Source: Candidatus Magasanikiibacteriota bacterium (GTDB taxonomy: Bacteria > Patescibacteriota > Patescibacteriia > Magasanikbacterales > UBA922). Taken from it: a stretch of 48,973 nucleotides of DNA. The translations under genes were made by a program, and so were the position numbers. Location of the stretch: assembly GCA_018652595.1 (NCBI GenBank), contig JABIBU010000003.1, positions 1 to 48,973 of the forward strand, given 5' to 3'. This document shows, one piece after another, positions 29,601 to 37,118 of the stretch. Under the pieces are notes generated by a model. The model ran no database searches and was not told the DNA's origin. It saw nothing but the letters and a program-made list of their open reading frames with translations. Position 1 is the first letter of the stretch. Each line of letters begins with the position of its first letter.

Positions 29601-29764
29601 TTACAAAAAATGATAATCCAGATAGAGCCCTGACACATTGGGATGTAAAAGAAAAACGTATTTGTGTGCAGATGATTACTTATGCGAGGCAAGATAAAAA
29701 TTCAGACTGCCAAATGTTTGGTACACCTTGTGATGTGCCAGATAGTTGGGAAGTTTGTGATTAA
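26699..29764 (+). CDS. ppsA: Phosphoenolpyruvate synthase with C-terminal membrane/lipoprotein-like extension
   Basis: 1021 aa; residues 1 to about 795 are PpsA (VGGKNASLGEM, GGKTSHAAIVSRELGVPCLVGT, VGICGQAPSDYPEF); then KKTSPKFLSLVVTLGILAFGVMSLGAGC and about 200 further residues in the same frame. Confidence 0.93.
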   Translation: MQVNKDKKNILWFKEIEIKDVPLVGGKNASLGEMYSKLTKKGISVPNGFAVTSKAYWDFLRSTKLEQKIKKEVQDLNVHDVKELARVGKKVRGFILSANFPKSLEKEIIKAYKELSKQSKTKNLSVAVRSSATAEDLPDASFAGQQETYLNVVGDKDLLLAVKKCVASLFTDRAISYREAKGFEHMNVALSVTVQQMVRSDVGSSGVLFTLDTESGFPGVVLINSSYGLGEYVVKGQVTPDQYYVFKEGVKQGKKAVISRILGSKEVKLVYGKTRGTKQMIVPKSNQNKFAISDDDVLQLAKWGMQIEEHYKKPQDIEWAKDGKTGKLYIVQARPETVKARSSHSVIETYKLNKKGKVLVTGTAVGQKIGAGKVRVIEKPAQMKSFKKGEILVTRITDPDWEPIMRIASAIITEQGGKTSHAAIVSRELGVPCLVGTKNARKLLKTGKKITVSCAEGDEGVVYNEILPFEVKKTEIKEVSKTKTKIMMNVGDPDNAFALSFLPNDGVGLAREEFIFSNFIRIHPLALINYNKLKDKKAKKKIAEMTKGYRRKSDYCVDKLAEGIARIAAASYKNDVVLRLSDFKTNEYATLIGGKEFEPEEENPMLGWRGASRYYSKEYKQAFKLECEAIKKVRDVWGLTNVIVMVPFCRTPEEGEQVLKTMKEFGLERGKNGLQVYVMCEIPANVILAEEFAKIFDGFSIGSNDLTQLTLGVDRDSSLVSHVYDEKNKAVTKLIKDVIRIAHKNKRKVGICGQAPSDYPEFAEFLVREGIDSISLNPDTVVSTRERIAYAEKTLGKKGKKTSPKFLSLVVTLGILAFGVMSLGAGCTNQVIKNTAPKINNQELSPAEIREKVMSAKDKEFDAQMFDLKEDGFASFEIKYPSSWAVEHWNGGVTVKNYETEEYISIFEQLVSHPATSNETKSIEINGEKGEQYQDGEFYIVEFDLDDITLEINGKTDRFEDILATLKFTKNDNPDRALTHWDVKEKRICVQMITYARQDKNSDCQMFGTPCDVPDSWEVCD

Positions 29765-29781
29765 ATTTTAATTTTAAAAAT

Positions 29782-30159
29782 ATGGGAGAAGGAAGACCAA
29801 GAGAATGGAATAACGCACACTTTGGTGAGGTCACGCTACCAAAAGGTCTGCGTAAGGGGGGGCAAGATGGAGCAAGACCAGAACATTGGGGACATGCCAA
29901 GGAATTTAAGGTGCCAGAAGGCTTGCTCAAAAAAGAAGGTGGGCAAGAGGGTGGTGGAGAAGTAAGGTTGATGGCTGGTGAAAGAATTAACATAAGGAGA
30001 AGCTCTGGCGAAGTACAAGAAGTAGTAATATCTTCTTTTGATGATCAAACTGGAGATGTCAATGTTGCGTTTGCTCACGAATCTGGTGGGACTGCAACTA
30101 AGACTATTCCTCGTCAAGAAGTTGAAGCGCTTAATCCAGACGGATCTCAAAAAGAATAA
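29782..30159 (+). CDS. Hypothetical protein
   Basis: 125 aa, Gly/Glu-rich; same strand and spacing as neighbours. Confidence 0.6.
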   Translation: MGEGRPREWNNAHFGEVTLPKGLRKGGQDGARPEHWGHAKEFKVPEGLLKKEGGQEGGGEVRLMAGERINIRRSSGEVQEVVISSFDDQTGDVNVAFAHESGGTATKTIPRQEVEALNPDGSQKE

Positions 30160-30181
30160 TAATTAATTTTTAAATTAATCT

Positions 30182-30649
30182 ATGGCAGAAAAAAGAGAAA
30201 CAGAGGGGGTACCAATGTTGACCAAAGGAGAGTTTGATAGAATTACGATGGGGGATGTTGATAATGATGACTTCCAAACATTTTGCTCAGAAAAAGGTGT
30301 AGAGATTAGTGGTGACCCTAAAGCAGTGCAGGAGATAGTAATAGACGGTGGAAAAATAGCTAAGATGGTTACTTATAGAGGAGATTTTGGTACTATCATT
30401 AATGAAGATAGTATTGTTGCTAGGCATTCCAAATTTACCCCAAAGGTTGAAAAAGAAGTTGAAAGAGGTTTTTCTAGTGAGGAGTTTCCGGCTGGAGCAA
30501 CAAAGAAATTTGTTGATCTAGAGACTAGTGAGACAAAAGAGGGTAAAGTGGTGTCTCTAAAGATGGCAGAAGGGAAAAAAATAGTTGAATTAGAAATGGA
30601 TGATGGTAGTATGGTAGATGTTAGTATTGCTAATATCATAGAGGAATAG
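30182..30649 (+). CDS. Hypothetical protein
   Basis: 155 aa ORF; C-terminal half similar in style to the preceding ORF (modification of x by DG..V.VSIANI). Confidence 0.6.
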   Translation: MAEKRETEGVPMLTKGEFDRITMGDVDNDDFQTFCSEKGVEISGDPKAVQEIVIDGGKIAKMVTYRGDFGTIINEDSIVARHSKFTPKVEKEVERGFSSEEFPAGATKKFVDLETSETKEGKVVSLKMAEGKKIVELEMDDGSMVDVSIANIIEE

Positions 30650-30661
30650 TATTAATATAAA

Positions 30662-30694
30662 ACAAAAAAACCACCCATAAGGGTGGTTTTTTAG
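30662..30694. terminator. Bidirectional terminator between convergent genes
   Basis: AAAAAAACCACCC-ATAA-GGGTGGTTTTTT. Confidence 0.85.
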
Positions 30695-30705
30695 TTTTAT
30701 TATAT

Positions 30706-33700
30706 CTAGTCTGCGGTTACTGTAATAGAATTTCCTTGTACCATCTTTGATGTTCCATCAGTAAAGACTACTGATGAATAATAATCTAGGGTTGCGGATG
30801 ATCTAGATGGAGTATAACCCAACATAGTAGATGCTGGCGCAGAGTACGAACACTCTTCAAAATCTGAACCACACGTTTTTCTTAGTATTCCTTCAGTATA
30901 GATCCTGTGATAAGAAATTTCTTTGTTGCTAGGATTCACAGTGGAACTGATAGTACAATTTTCACTAGCAGTCACTCCAAGAGTCTTTTTTTGGGGACTA
31001 AAACTAATGTCTATAGTAGGTTCTGAAGGAATACTAACGAAGTAGCTAATAGAATTACTTAGCAAAGTCGAGCTATCTGTGAAAGTTGCTTTTGCTTGGT
31101 AAGGGACCGGAAGTCCAGTGTAAGAAACATTGTTTTTTGTGTGTGTGCAGGTTGTGGCGCTAGGACATGTTATATAAGTGCTACCAGTAAGTGGAAATAT
31201 TATCTCTAATTTATGAACAGTCTTATTTTCAGGATTAACAATTGCTGTAATATTCACTGTATCTCCTACAACTACCGATCCTATGTCTTTATTGATTTCT
31301 ATCGTTGGTTCTGCGGGAACGCCAATAAAGTAAGTGAGAACATTGCTTAGTATCGTAGAATTATCTGTAAAGGTTGCTCTGGCTTTTCGTATCAGGAGTA
31401 TCCCCGCTTGGCTATGGTTTTGGTTGTAAGTACAGGTCAAGCTATTAGGGCAATTATTGAGTACTCCATTACTAGAGTCTAGTATCTCTAGTTTGCTGAT
31501 TGTTTTTCCAGCTGGATCAACTGTTGCTGTAAGACCTACTACATCTCCTACGACGACTGGACTTTTATCCTTGGTAAGTTCCACTATTGGCTCCGCAGGA
31601 AATCCAACAGTGTAATATAGTGTAAAGCTACTCGCAGTACTATTGTCTGTGAATGTTGCTTTGGATTGAATGATCACTGGGAGACCTCCAGTATTGTGTG
31701 TAGCAGTATAAGTACATGTTAGAGTGTTGTAGCAAGTTTCAAGGATGTGTCCATTTGGTATTTTTATTTCCACCTTACTTATTGTCTTGTTGGAAGGATC
31801 AACAGTAGCTGTAATATTCACGATATCTCCAGCCACAGGTGATGCAACGTCTTTTGTTAGTTCAACTGTTGGATTAGCCACAGGTCCTTCTGCTGTTACT
31901 TCCACTATATTACCGAGTATACTTGTTTGAAATGTTCCGTCAGTGAACCACACCTTTGAGCTGTAGCCTATTATTCCAGAATCTTGTGTGGAGTTGCCAC
32001 CCAACAGCTCATAAGCTAGAGAAGTGAAAGAACAAGTCTCTGTTGTACAATTTTTTACTTCTCCTAATTCACCGTATAGTTTGTGGCTGGATATTGTCTT
32101 ACCTTTTGAATCAACCACAGAGCTAATAGTACAATTCTGGCCAGCAGTTACACTTGCTTGGTTGGGAGAGAAGCCGATCGTTATTGTCGGTTCTACGGCG
32201 GCAAACACATTAATTGTTTCTAATCCAGAATTAATAATAGTTCCGTCGGAAAAAGTAGCTATAGCTCTGAATGGGTGAACACCCACTATCCATGGTTTAG
32301 AACTGGCATCATAATAACAGGTAACTATATTGTTACAAGTTTTGTAAACAGTATTACTGTTGTTAGTAATTTGAATTTTTGTTATAGTCTTGTCAGCTGT
32401 ATCAACTGTTGCTGTCATATTGAATCCTTCTCCCTCCGATACTGAATTTTTGTTAAGATTTAGGTCGACAGTTGGTTCAGCAGGAATTTCCGGAACTTCT
32501 GGAGCATTAACTGTAATCGTCTGTGTTTCTGTTGTAATGTCTGTACCGTCTGTAAAAAATGCCTTGGCAATGATAGGGATGGTCTGTCCACCCAAATTAG
32601 TCAAGCCTGAATTTATTGTACAGCTACCAAAACACGGTTTCAAAGTAAGTCCATCTCCTATGCCCATCCAGATACTCAAGTAGTCTAATTCCTTTGATCC
32701 TGGATCTACGTCAGCTATCATGATGAGGGTCTCATCAGTGTTAAAATTATTTTTTTTCAAAATTAATTTAAGTGTGGGTTCGATTATTTGATCTGGTATG
32801 TTTACCTGTATACTAGAATAACCACTCCAGTTGTCATTTCCAGAGCTGTCAAAAGCATATGCACCATATATTATTGTTTTATTTTCAGTAAAATTAGGAT
32901 ACGGTCCAACAGTAGTAGAGCAGGTGGTCACATTTTGACATGTTTTTACTATTTGACCATCTACGAATATCATTATCTCTCCAACGGCTTCGTTGTCACT
33001 AGCTTTAGCAATAACTGTTGCTTCATCAGTATTAAACATGCTAGCCTTATTGATTTCGACTGATATTGTAGGTAGTTCAGTGTCGCCTTCATCTATTGGT
33101 TCATCTTGTTCTGGTTCTGGCTGAGATCCACTGTCATTGGGAATTGCTTGTGATTTTATTTTTACTGTTTGCAAACCAGTACTGATATAAGAGTTGTCAG
33201 TAAAGTAAGCAATGGCATGGTAGGGGAGAGATAGTCCAGCATATTGTGGATAAGGACCACCACCAGTATAGTTGCAAGTTTCTTTATTGCATTCCTGTAC
33301 TGTTACCAAGCCGACATTTATCCTGGTTTTTTCTAGTGTCTTTGATCCCGGATTTACATTTACAGAAAAATTAATTGTCTCATCTGCTTCAGCCTCGGTC
33401 TTGGATGGGCTTATGCTGATTGATGGCGATACATACACTTCTTCTGGTATTGTTTCTTCTATTATATAAAAGTTTTTATTAATATAAGAAACTAGTCCGT
33501 TTACTCCAATTGCTCTACCAGTAATAGTGTGCTTTCCTAGGTTTAAATTTTTTGGAATTATAAAACTTAGAGAGCAGATAGCAGAATCAGAACAGATCTT
33601 TTTTGATTCGTTGTCAATCTGAATATCCAAGTAATCAACTTTGGTTATATCAGCCACTGATAGCGAAGCCACGAGTAGCTCACTCTCTGACAGATAAATA

Positions 33701-34230
33701 TTACTAGTATAAAAATATTCTATGTTTGGTGCGTTTTCTGGTTCGCTAGTCTCAACTTCTTCTGGTTGTGCCTCTTCTTCCACTGTTCCGTTTTTTTCAG
33801 ACACAGAAAAGGTACCAGACTTTTTGTAAGAAGTACCATCAGAGTAGGTAAGCTCAGTCTCATATTTGTGTCCACCAATATCATCATCAGAAAAAGGACC
33901 GGATGTAAAACTACATTCAGCCTCTCCTTCACAGGTTCCTTCTAGTTCTCCATCTACAAAGAATTTGACACTTGTGACTTCTTTATCCTCATCAGTCTTC
34001 ACCTCTACACCGAATATATCTCCTGGTTTTGCTTCATCAGTCGTAGTTAGTATCTCTACCTCTGGTTCTTGGGCACCACGGATTAGTTGAATAGGATTTG
34101 TTCTATCTGTTGTATAAAAGGCTACTAAGAATGTGAATATAGCAAGGAGAACTGCTATTCCCAATCCTATTAAAACTTTTGTCCTAGTGGACCAAGTTTT
34201 TTTGATTATCGGCATTTGATTTGGTAACAT
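30706..34230 (-). CDS. Giant membrane-anchored protein with about 11 Ig-like modules, each with a cysteine pair
   Basis: 1174 aa; one N-terminal TM; repeated EPTVELTKD...GDxVNITATVDPxNKTISKLEI...CxxxxTCTY...KATFTDxST modules. Confidence 0.85.
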   Translation of the reverse strand: MLPNQMPIIKKTWSTRTKVLIGLGIAVLLAIFTFLVAFYTTDRTNPIQLIRGAQEPEVEILTTTDEAKPGDIFGVEVKTDEDKEVTSVKFFVDGELEGTCEGEAECSFTSGPFSDDDIGGHKYETELTYSDGTSYKKSGTFSVSEKNGTVEEEAQPEEVETSEPENAPNIEYFYTSNIYLSESELLVASLSVADITKVDYLDIQIDNESKKICSDSAICSLSFIIPKNLNLGKHTITGRAIGVNGLVSYINKNFYIIEETIPEEVYVSPSISISPSKTEAEADETINFSVNVNPGSKTLEKTRINVGLVTVQECNKETCNYTGGGPYPQYAGLSLPYHAIAYFTDNSYISTGLQTVKIKSQAIPNDSGSQPEPEQDEPIDEGDTELPTISVEINKASMFNTDEATVIAKASDNEAVGEIMIFVDGQIVKTCQNVTTCSTTVGPYPNFTENKTIIYGAYAFDSSGNDNWSGYSSIQVNIPDQIIEPTLKLILKKNNFNTDETLIMIADVDPGSKELDYLSIWMGIGDGLTLKPCFGSCTINSGLTNLGGQTIPIIAKAFFTDGTDITTETQTITVNAPEVPEIPAEPTVDLNLNKNSVSEGEGFNMTATVDTADKTITKIQITNNSNTVYKTCNNIVTCYYDASSKPWIVGVHPFRAIATFSDGTIINSGLETINVFAAVEPTITIGFSPNQASVTAGQNCTISSVVDSKGKTISSHKLYGELGEVKNCTTETCSFTSLAYELLGGNSTQDSGIIGYSSKVWFTDGTFQTSILGNIVEVTAEGPVANPTVELTKDVASPVAGDIVNITATVDPSNKTISKVEIKIPNGHILETCYNTLTCTYTATHNTGGLPVIIQSKATFTDNSTASSFTLYYTVGFPAEPIVELTKDKSPVVVGDVVGLTATVDPAGKTISKLEILDSSNGVLNNCPNSLTCTYNQNHSQAGILLIRKARATFTDNSTILSNVLTYFIGVPAEPTIEINKDIGSVVVGDTVNITAIVNPENKTVHKLEIIFPLTGSTYITCPSATTCTHTKNNVSYTGLPVPYQAKATFTDSSTLLSNSISYFVSIPSEPTIDISFSPQKKTLGVTASENCTISSTVNPSNKEISYHRIYTEGILRKTCGSDFEECSYSAPASTMLGYTPSRSSATLDYYSSVVFTDGTSKMVQGNSITVTAD

Positions 34231-34308
34231 AAAATGAGAGTTAATTATTATATTTAACTATGTATTTATTATACCATATATAAAGCACAACACGAAGTAT
34301 AAATAATA

Positions 34309-34337
34309 AAAAACAAGGATTTTGACCTTGTTTTTTT
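34309..34337 (-). terminator. Terminator-like hairpin adjacent to tRNA-Asp
   Basis: AAAAAACAAGGATTTTGACCTTGTTTTTTT. Confidence 0.6.
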
Positions 34338-34338
34338 G

Positions 34339-34412
34339 CGGACCGGACGGGACTCGAACCCGCAACTTCCGCCGTGACAGGGCGGTGCTCTAACCAATTG
34401 AACTACCGGTCC
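34339..34412 (-). tRNA. tRNA-Asp (anticodon GTC), CCA not encoded
   Basis: Minus: GGACCGG-TA-GTTC..GAGC-A-CCGCC-CTGTCAC-GGCGG-AAGTT-GCGGG-TTCGAGT-CCCGT-CCGGTCC-G; full cloverleaf, discriminator G. Confidence 0.97.
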
Positions 34413-34456
34413 GTATGATGAAAAGATTATAGCATAATCTTTTCATAGTTTCAAGT

Positions 34457-34576
34457 TTATTTCTTCTCTTCAGACTCAGCTTTTAATTTTCGTTTAAGCT
34501 TCTTTTTATCACGCTTAATCTTAGCTTTTTCTCTTTCAATTTTAGTGATAGCGTTTATTCGTTTTCTCATTCCCAT
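34457..34576 (-). CDS. 39-aa highly basic micro-protein
   Basis: MGMRKRINAITKIEREKAKIKRDKKKLKRKLKAESEEKK*; helix-favouring, below ORF-track cutoff. Confidence 0.5.
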   Translation of the reverse strand: MGMRKRINAITKIEREKAKIKRDKKKLKRKLKAESEEKK

Positions 34577-34690
34577 AGTAGTGGTATTAGTATTTAATAG
34601 TGCTAATATAATACACTAATTTAAAAAATATGTCAATAGAGGGGAGTTTTAACAAATGTTTTAGTCTGTGTAGCAATTATGCGAATATAC

Positions 34691-34723
34691 AAAAATCCTG
34701 GTATAAATACCAGGATTTTTTAA
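34691..34723. terminator. Terminator
   Basis: AAAAATCCTGGTATAAATACCAGGATTTTTT. Confidence 0.85.
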
Positions 34724-34733
34724 CTGTCTTTTG

Positions 34734-35345
34734 TTATGAAAGTTCAATATCCTCAAACATTCCCATGATGTGGATTACTTCATCTGGATAGCTTGGTATT
34801 ACAGTACCGTTGTAGTAGTACAGTTTTTCTTTTACCGAGTTATCAGCATAGTATCTGGCTGTATTAGGATTGTTGCCAGACAAGTTCATGCCAACTACTT
34901 CAATAGATTCGTTGAAATCTTTGAAAGCAATCTTACATGAACCCCAACCAAATGGGTTGTTGTTTAGCAAGTGTTTGCCACCAGATGATTCACGCACAGC
35001 AATAGCAGGTAGTAATCTCCAGTCTAGGTCGTATTTGTCAGCTATTTTGATAAACTGCTTACCATAGCCTTCCAAAGGCATGTTTCTTTCTTCAAAATAT
35101 TTATTAATTTTTTGTGATCTAACATCTTTTTTTACAACCTCATTTTCAATTTTTCCTGCATTTACTAGGAGTGCGAGCATTACATCATCCATTTTATTTT
35201 TGGACAAATTAGCAAAAAAGTTAATATTGTATGCTTTGGTTGGTATAGCCCCCACAGAAGACAGTAATATGGCTAAGATTAGCCCTAAAAATATCTGTTT
35301 TCTTAATTTATTCATATGATCTTGGGTTTTTAATGCCAATGGCAT
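34734..35345 (-). CDS. Secreted lysozyme-like/glucosaminidase-type protein
   Basis: N-terminal signal peptide (MNKLRKQIFLGLILAILLSSVGAIPTKA); KYDLDWRLLPAIAVRESSGGKHLLNNNPFGWGS; real start probably MNKL at 35315 or nearby. Confidence 0.7.
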   Translation of the reverse strand: MPLALKTQDHMNKLRKQIFLGLILAILLSSVGAIPTKAYNINFFANLSKNKMDDVMLALLVNAGKIENEVVKKDVRSQKINKYFEERNMPLEGYGKQFIKIADKYDLDWRLLPAIAVRESSGGKHLLNNNPFGWGSCKIAFKDFNESIEVVGMNLSGNNPNTARYYADNSVKEKLYYYNGTVIPSYPDEVIHIMGMFEDIELS

Positions 35346-35407
35346 TTTTTATTAAATTAACCAAGAATTATAGCATATTTTTAGGGTTTTGTCAATAGTA
35401 GGAAAGG

Positions 35408-35456
35408 CTTAAAAAGCTTGAAATGCTAGAAAGGCCTGAAAGGCTAATCTGAATTA
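35408..35456. repeat. Degenerate ~9-bp tandem word array
   Basis: GAAAGGCTTA AAAAGCTTG AAATGCTAG AAAGGCCTG AAAGGCTAA. Confidence 0.6.
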
Positions 35457-35472
35457 TTTATTGTTTTTTAAA

Positions 35473-35500
35473 TAAAAAAAGTCCGTTTTGGACTTGTTTC
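35473..35500. terminator. Terminator-like hairpin
   Basis: AAAAAAAGTCCGTTTTGGACTTGTTTC. Confidence 0.55.
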
Positions 35501-35524
35501 TTTATTTTTTTTATATGTGTCGTA

Positions 35525-36001
35525 CTATGCGTCATTAAAATATCCTAGTTTAGTTTTCAAATCCTTCAGCCGTGCATAAAACCCAGATGTGTGGATAGAA
35601 TTTATCTTTAGCTTCTTAAAATCATAGTGGTGCATCCATTCATGCAAGAGGGTATCAAAGAAGGTCTTAGGTGCCAAAAACTGACCTCTGGCGGCAGTTC
35701 TATTTGTAATGTAGATGTAATGACTACCAGGCTTGTAATATCCATATTGTTTGGCTACAATACGACCTTTATGTCTTTTGTGAGATTGATTGGCAGATGA
35801 TATTTTTAGCTTTACAATATCAATTCTAGCTAGGTCGGCCAATTCATCCAATAGCAAATCTCCAAGAGTTTGCCTGTCTTCCTCGGTAGAGCTTCTCAAA
35901 AGTTTGTCGGATAATTTTAAGGCCCTATCAGAAACAGGGAATTTGATTTTTGTTATAGAGTTGGATCGTTGGTAGTTTGATTGTAATAATCTAAAAAACA
36001 T
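35525..36001 (-). CDS. SprT-like zinc metalloprotease-fold protein
   Basis: 158 aa; TLLHEWMHHYDF (HExxH). Confidence 0.75.
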   Translation of the reverse strand: MFFRLLQSNYQRSNSITKIKFPVSDRALKLSDKLLRSSTEEDRQTLGDLLLDELADLARIDIVKLKISSANQSHKRHKGRIVAKQYGYYKPGSHYIYITNRTAARGQFLAPKTFFDTLLHEWMHHYDFKKLKINSIHTSGFYARLKDLKTKLGYFNDA

Positions 36002-36027
36002 AGAAGAGTATTATATCATAAAAAATG

Positions 36028-36128
36028 CGATGCTAATATGCGAATGCATGCGAATTATACTAATAATATACGAATCCCTACTTAGGAAGGACATTCGTAT
36101 TATTAGTATGAATTTGTATATTAGCATT
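36028..36128. repeat. Long AT-rich imperfect inverted repeat
   Basis: GATGCTAATATGCGAATGCATGCGAATTATACTAATAATATACGAAT..ATTCGTATTATTAGTATGAATTTGTATATTAGCATT. Confidence 0.8.
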
Positions 36129-36230
36129 AAAAAAGACTCTCAAAGTGTTCGGTGATGGTATTGGAACAAAGGAGGGGGTGTTCCGCCATCAACCAAACAC
36201 TTTAAAAGTCTTTGATCATTACTTGATTGT
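36129..36230 (-). ncRNA. Candidate stand-alone small RNA: long hairpin with anti-SD-like loop and U6 terminator
   Basis: Minus: AAAGACTTTTAAAGTGTTTGGTTGATGGCGGAACA-CCCCCTCCTT-TGTTCCAATACCATCACCGAACACTTTGAGAGTCTTTTTT; promoter TTGACT-N17-TATTAT just upstream; no ORF. Confidence 0.65.
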
Positions 36231-36236
36231 GAAGAC

Positions 36237-36265
36237 ATAATAGCACAGACTTAAAAAAAAGTCAA
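36237..36265 (-). promoter_or_regulatory. Promoter for the candidate sRNA (TTGACT-17 nt-TATTAT, extended TGTGC)
   Basis: Minus: TTGACTTTTTTTTAAGTCTGTGCTATTAT. Confidence 0.7.
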
Positions 36266-36389
36266 GTCTCTCCATTGTGGACAAAATGTTTTGGCTAAAA
36301 TAAGGGGAAAATTATTTCACTAAAACACTTTATCGCCTCATCACACGATTATGTGATTTAGTTATCAAGTGAAAAATTATGTAGAAAAT

Positions 36390-36419
36390 AAAAAACCACC
36401 TTTTTACGGTGGTTTTTTC
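36390..36419 (-). terminator. Terminator of the infC-rpmI-rplT operon
   Basis: AAAAAACCACCTTTTTACGGTGGTTTTTT. Confidence 0.8.
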
Positions 36420-36434
36420 TAGATTTTTAGATAA

Positions 36435-36779
36435 TTACTTTACAAATTCTACAATTTTTTCAAATACTTTTGGTTGGTCTTGGGCAATCTGGGATAGTAC
36501 TTTACGGTCAATTTCTACATCTTTTTTCTTGCAATCTCCAATGAAGTGACTGTAAGTAGTGCCCAATGCTCGGACAGCAGCATTGATGCGGACCTGCCAT
36601 AGACGACGCATTGTTCTTTTCTTTTTGCGTCTATCGCTATAGGCATAAGCACCAGCTTTGGTGTCAGCTGTTTTTGCAAGTTTGATGAGAGTCTTTCGAC
36701 CGCCTTCAAAACCTTTTACTCGTTTGTGGAGGGCGCGGCGTTTCTTTACATGTCCGACGCCTCTTTTTACTCTTGGCAT
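36435..36779 (-). CDS. rplT: Ribosomal protein bL20
   Basis: 114 aa; MPRVKRGVGHVKKRRALHKRVKGFEGGRKTL.. Confidence 0.97.
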   Translation of the reverse strand: MPRVKRGVGHVKKRRALHKRVKGFEGGRKTLIKLAKTADTKAGAYAYSDRRKKKRTMRRLWQVRINAAVRALGTTYSHFIGDCKKKDVEIDRKVLSQIAQDQPKVFEKIVEFVK

Positions 36780-36813
36780 AAATAATTAGGTTATAGGTTT
36801 TAGGTTATAGGTC

Positions 36814-37020
36814 TTAGATATTCTTAATAGCACGGGTAATCGTCTTTCTCATGGTGTTTGACATGGTTGTATCACTTTTTTTGTTTCTTCTGGTATTTCC
36901 AGATTCACGAGAATTGAAGTGATCTTGACCGCAAGTACGCTTAATAATTTGGATACCTTTTTTACCCTTTTTTACTTTGAAGCGTTTTGCTGTTGCTTTA
37001 TGTGTTTTTGCTTTTGGCAT
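36814..37020 (-). CDS. rpmI: Ribosomal protein bL35
   Basis: 68 aa; MPKAKTHKATAKRFKVKKGKKGIQIIKRTCGQDHF; gene order infC-rpmI-rplT. Confidence 0.93.
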   Translation of the reverse strand: MPKAKTHKATAKRFKVKKGKKGIQIIKRTCGQDHFNSRESGNTRRNKKSDTTMSNTMRKTITRAIKNI

Positions 37021-37118
37021 ATTGATATTTTTTACCCACTGTACCAGAGATGGGTATCTTTCTTAAAGTGCTATGATTATAGACTATTTTGTAAATTTAG
37101 TCAAGTTTAGGCTGTTGA

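Noticed and set aside
30706-34230. Possible CRISPR-like direct repeats
   Set aside because: The periodicity is ~270 nt, in frame and degenerate: protein module repeats, not CRISPR. No CRISPR array or cas gene seen in the window.
36129-36230. Interpretation of the minus-strand hairpin as the SRP (4.5S) RNA
   Set aside because: The conserved apical GGAAGGAAGCA-type core with its symmetric loop is absent; the loop is CCCCCUCCUU.
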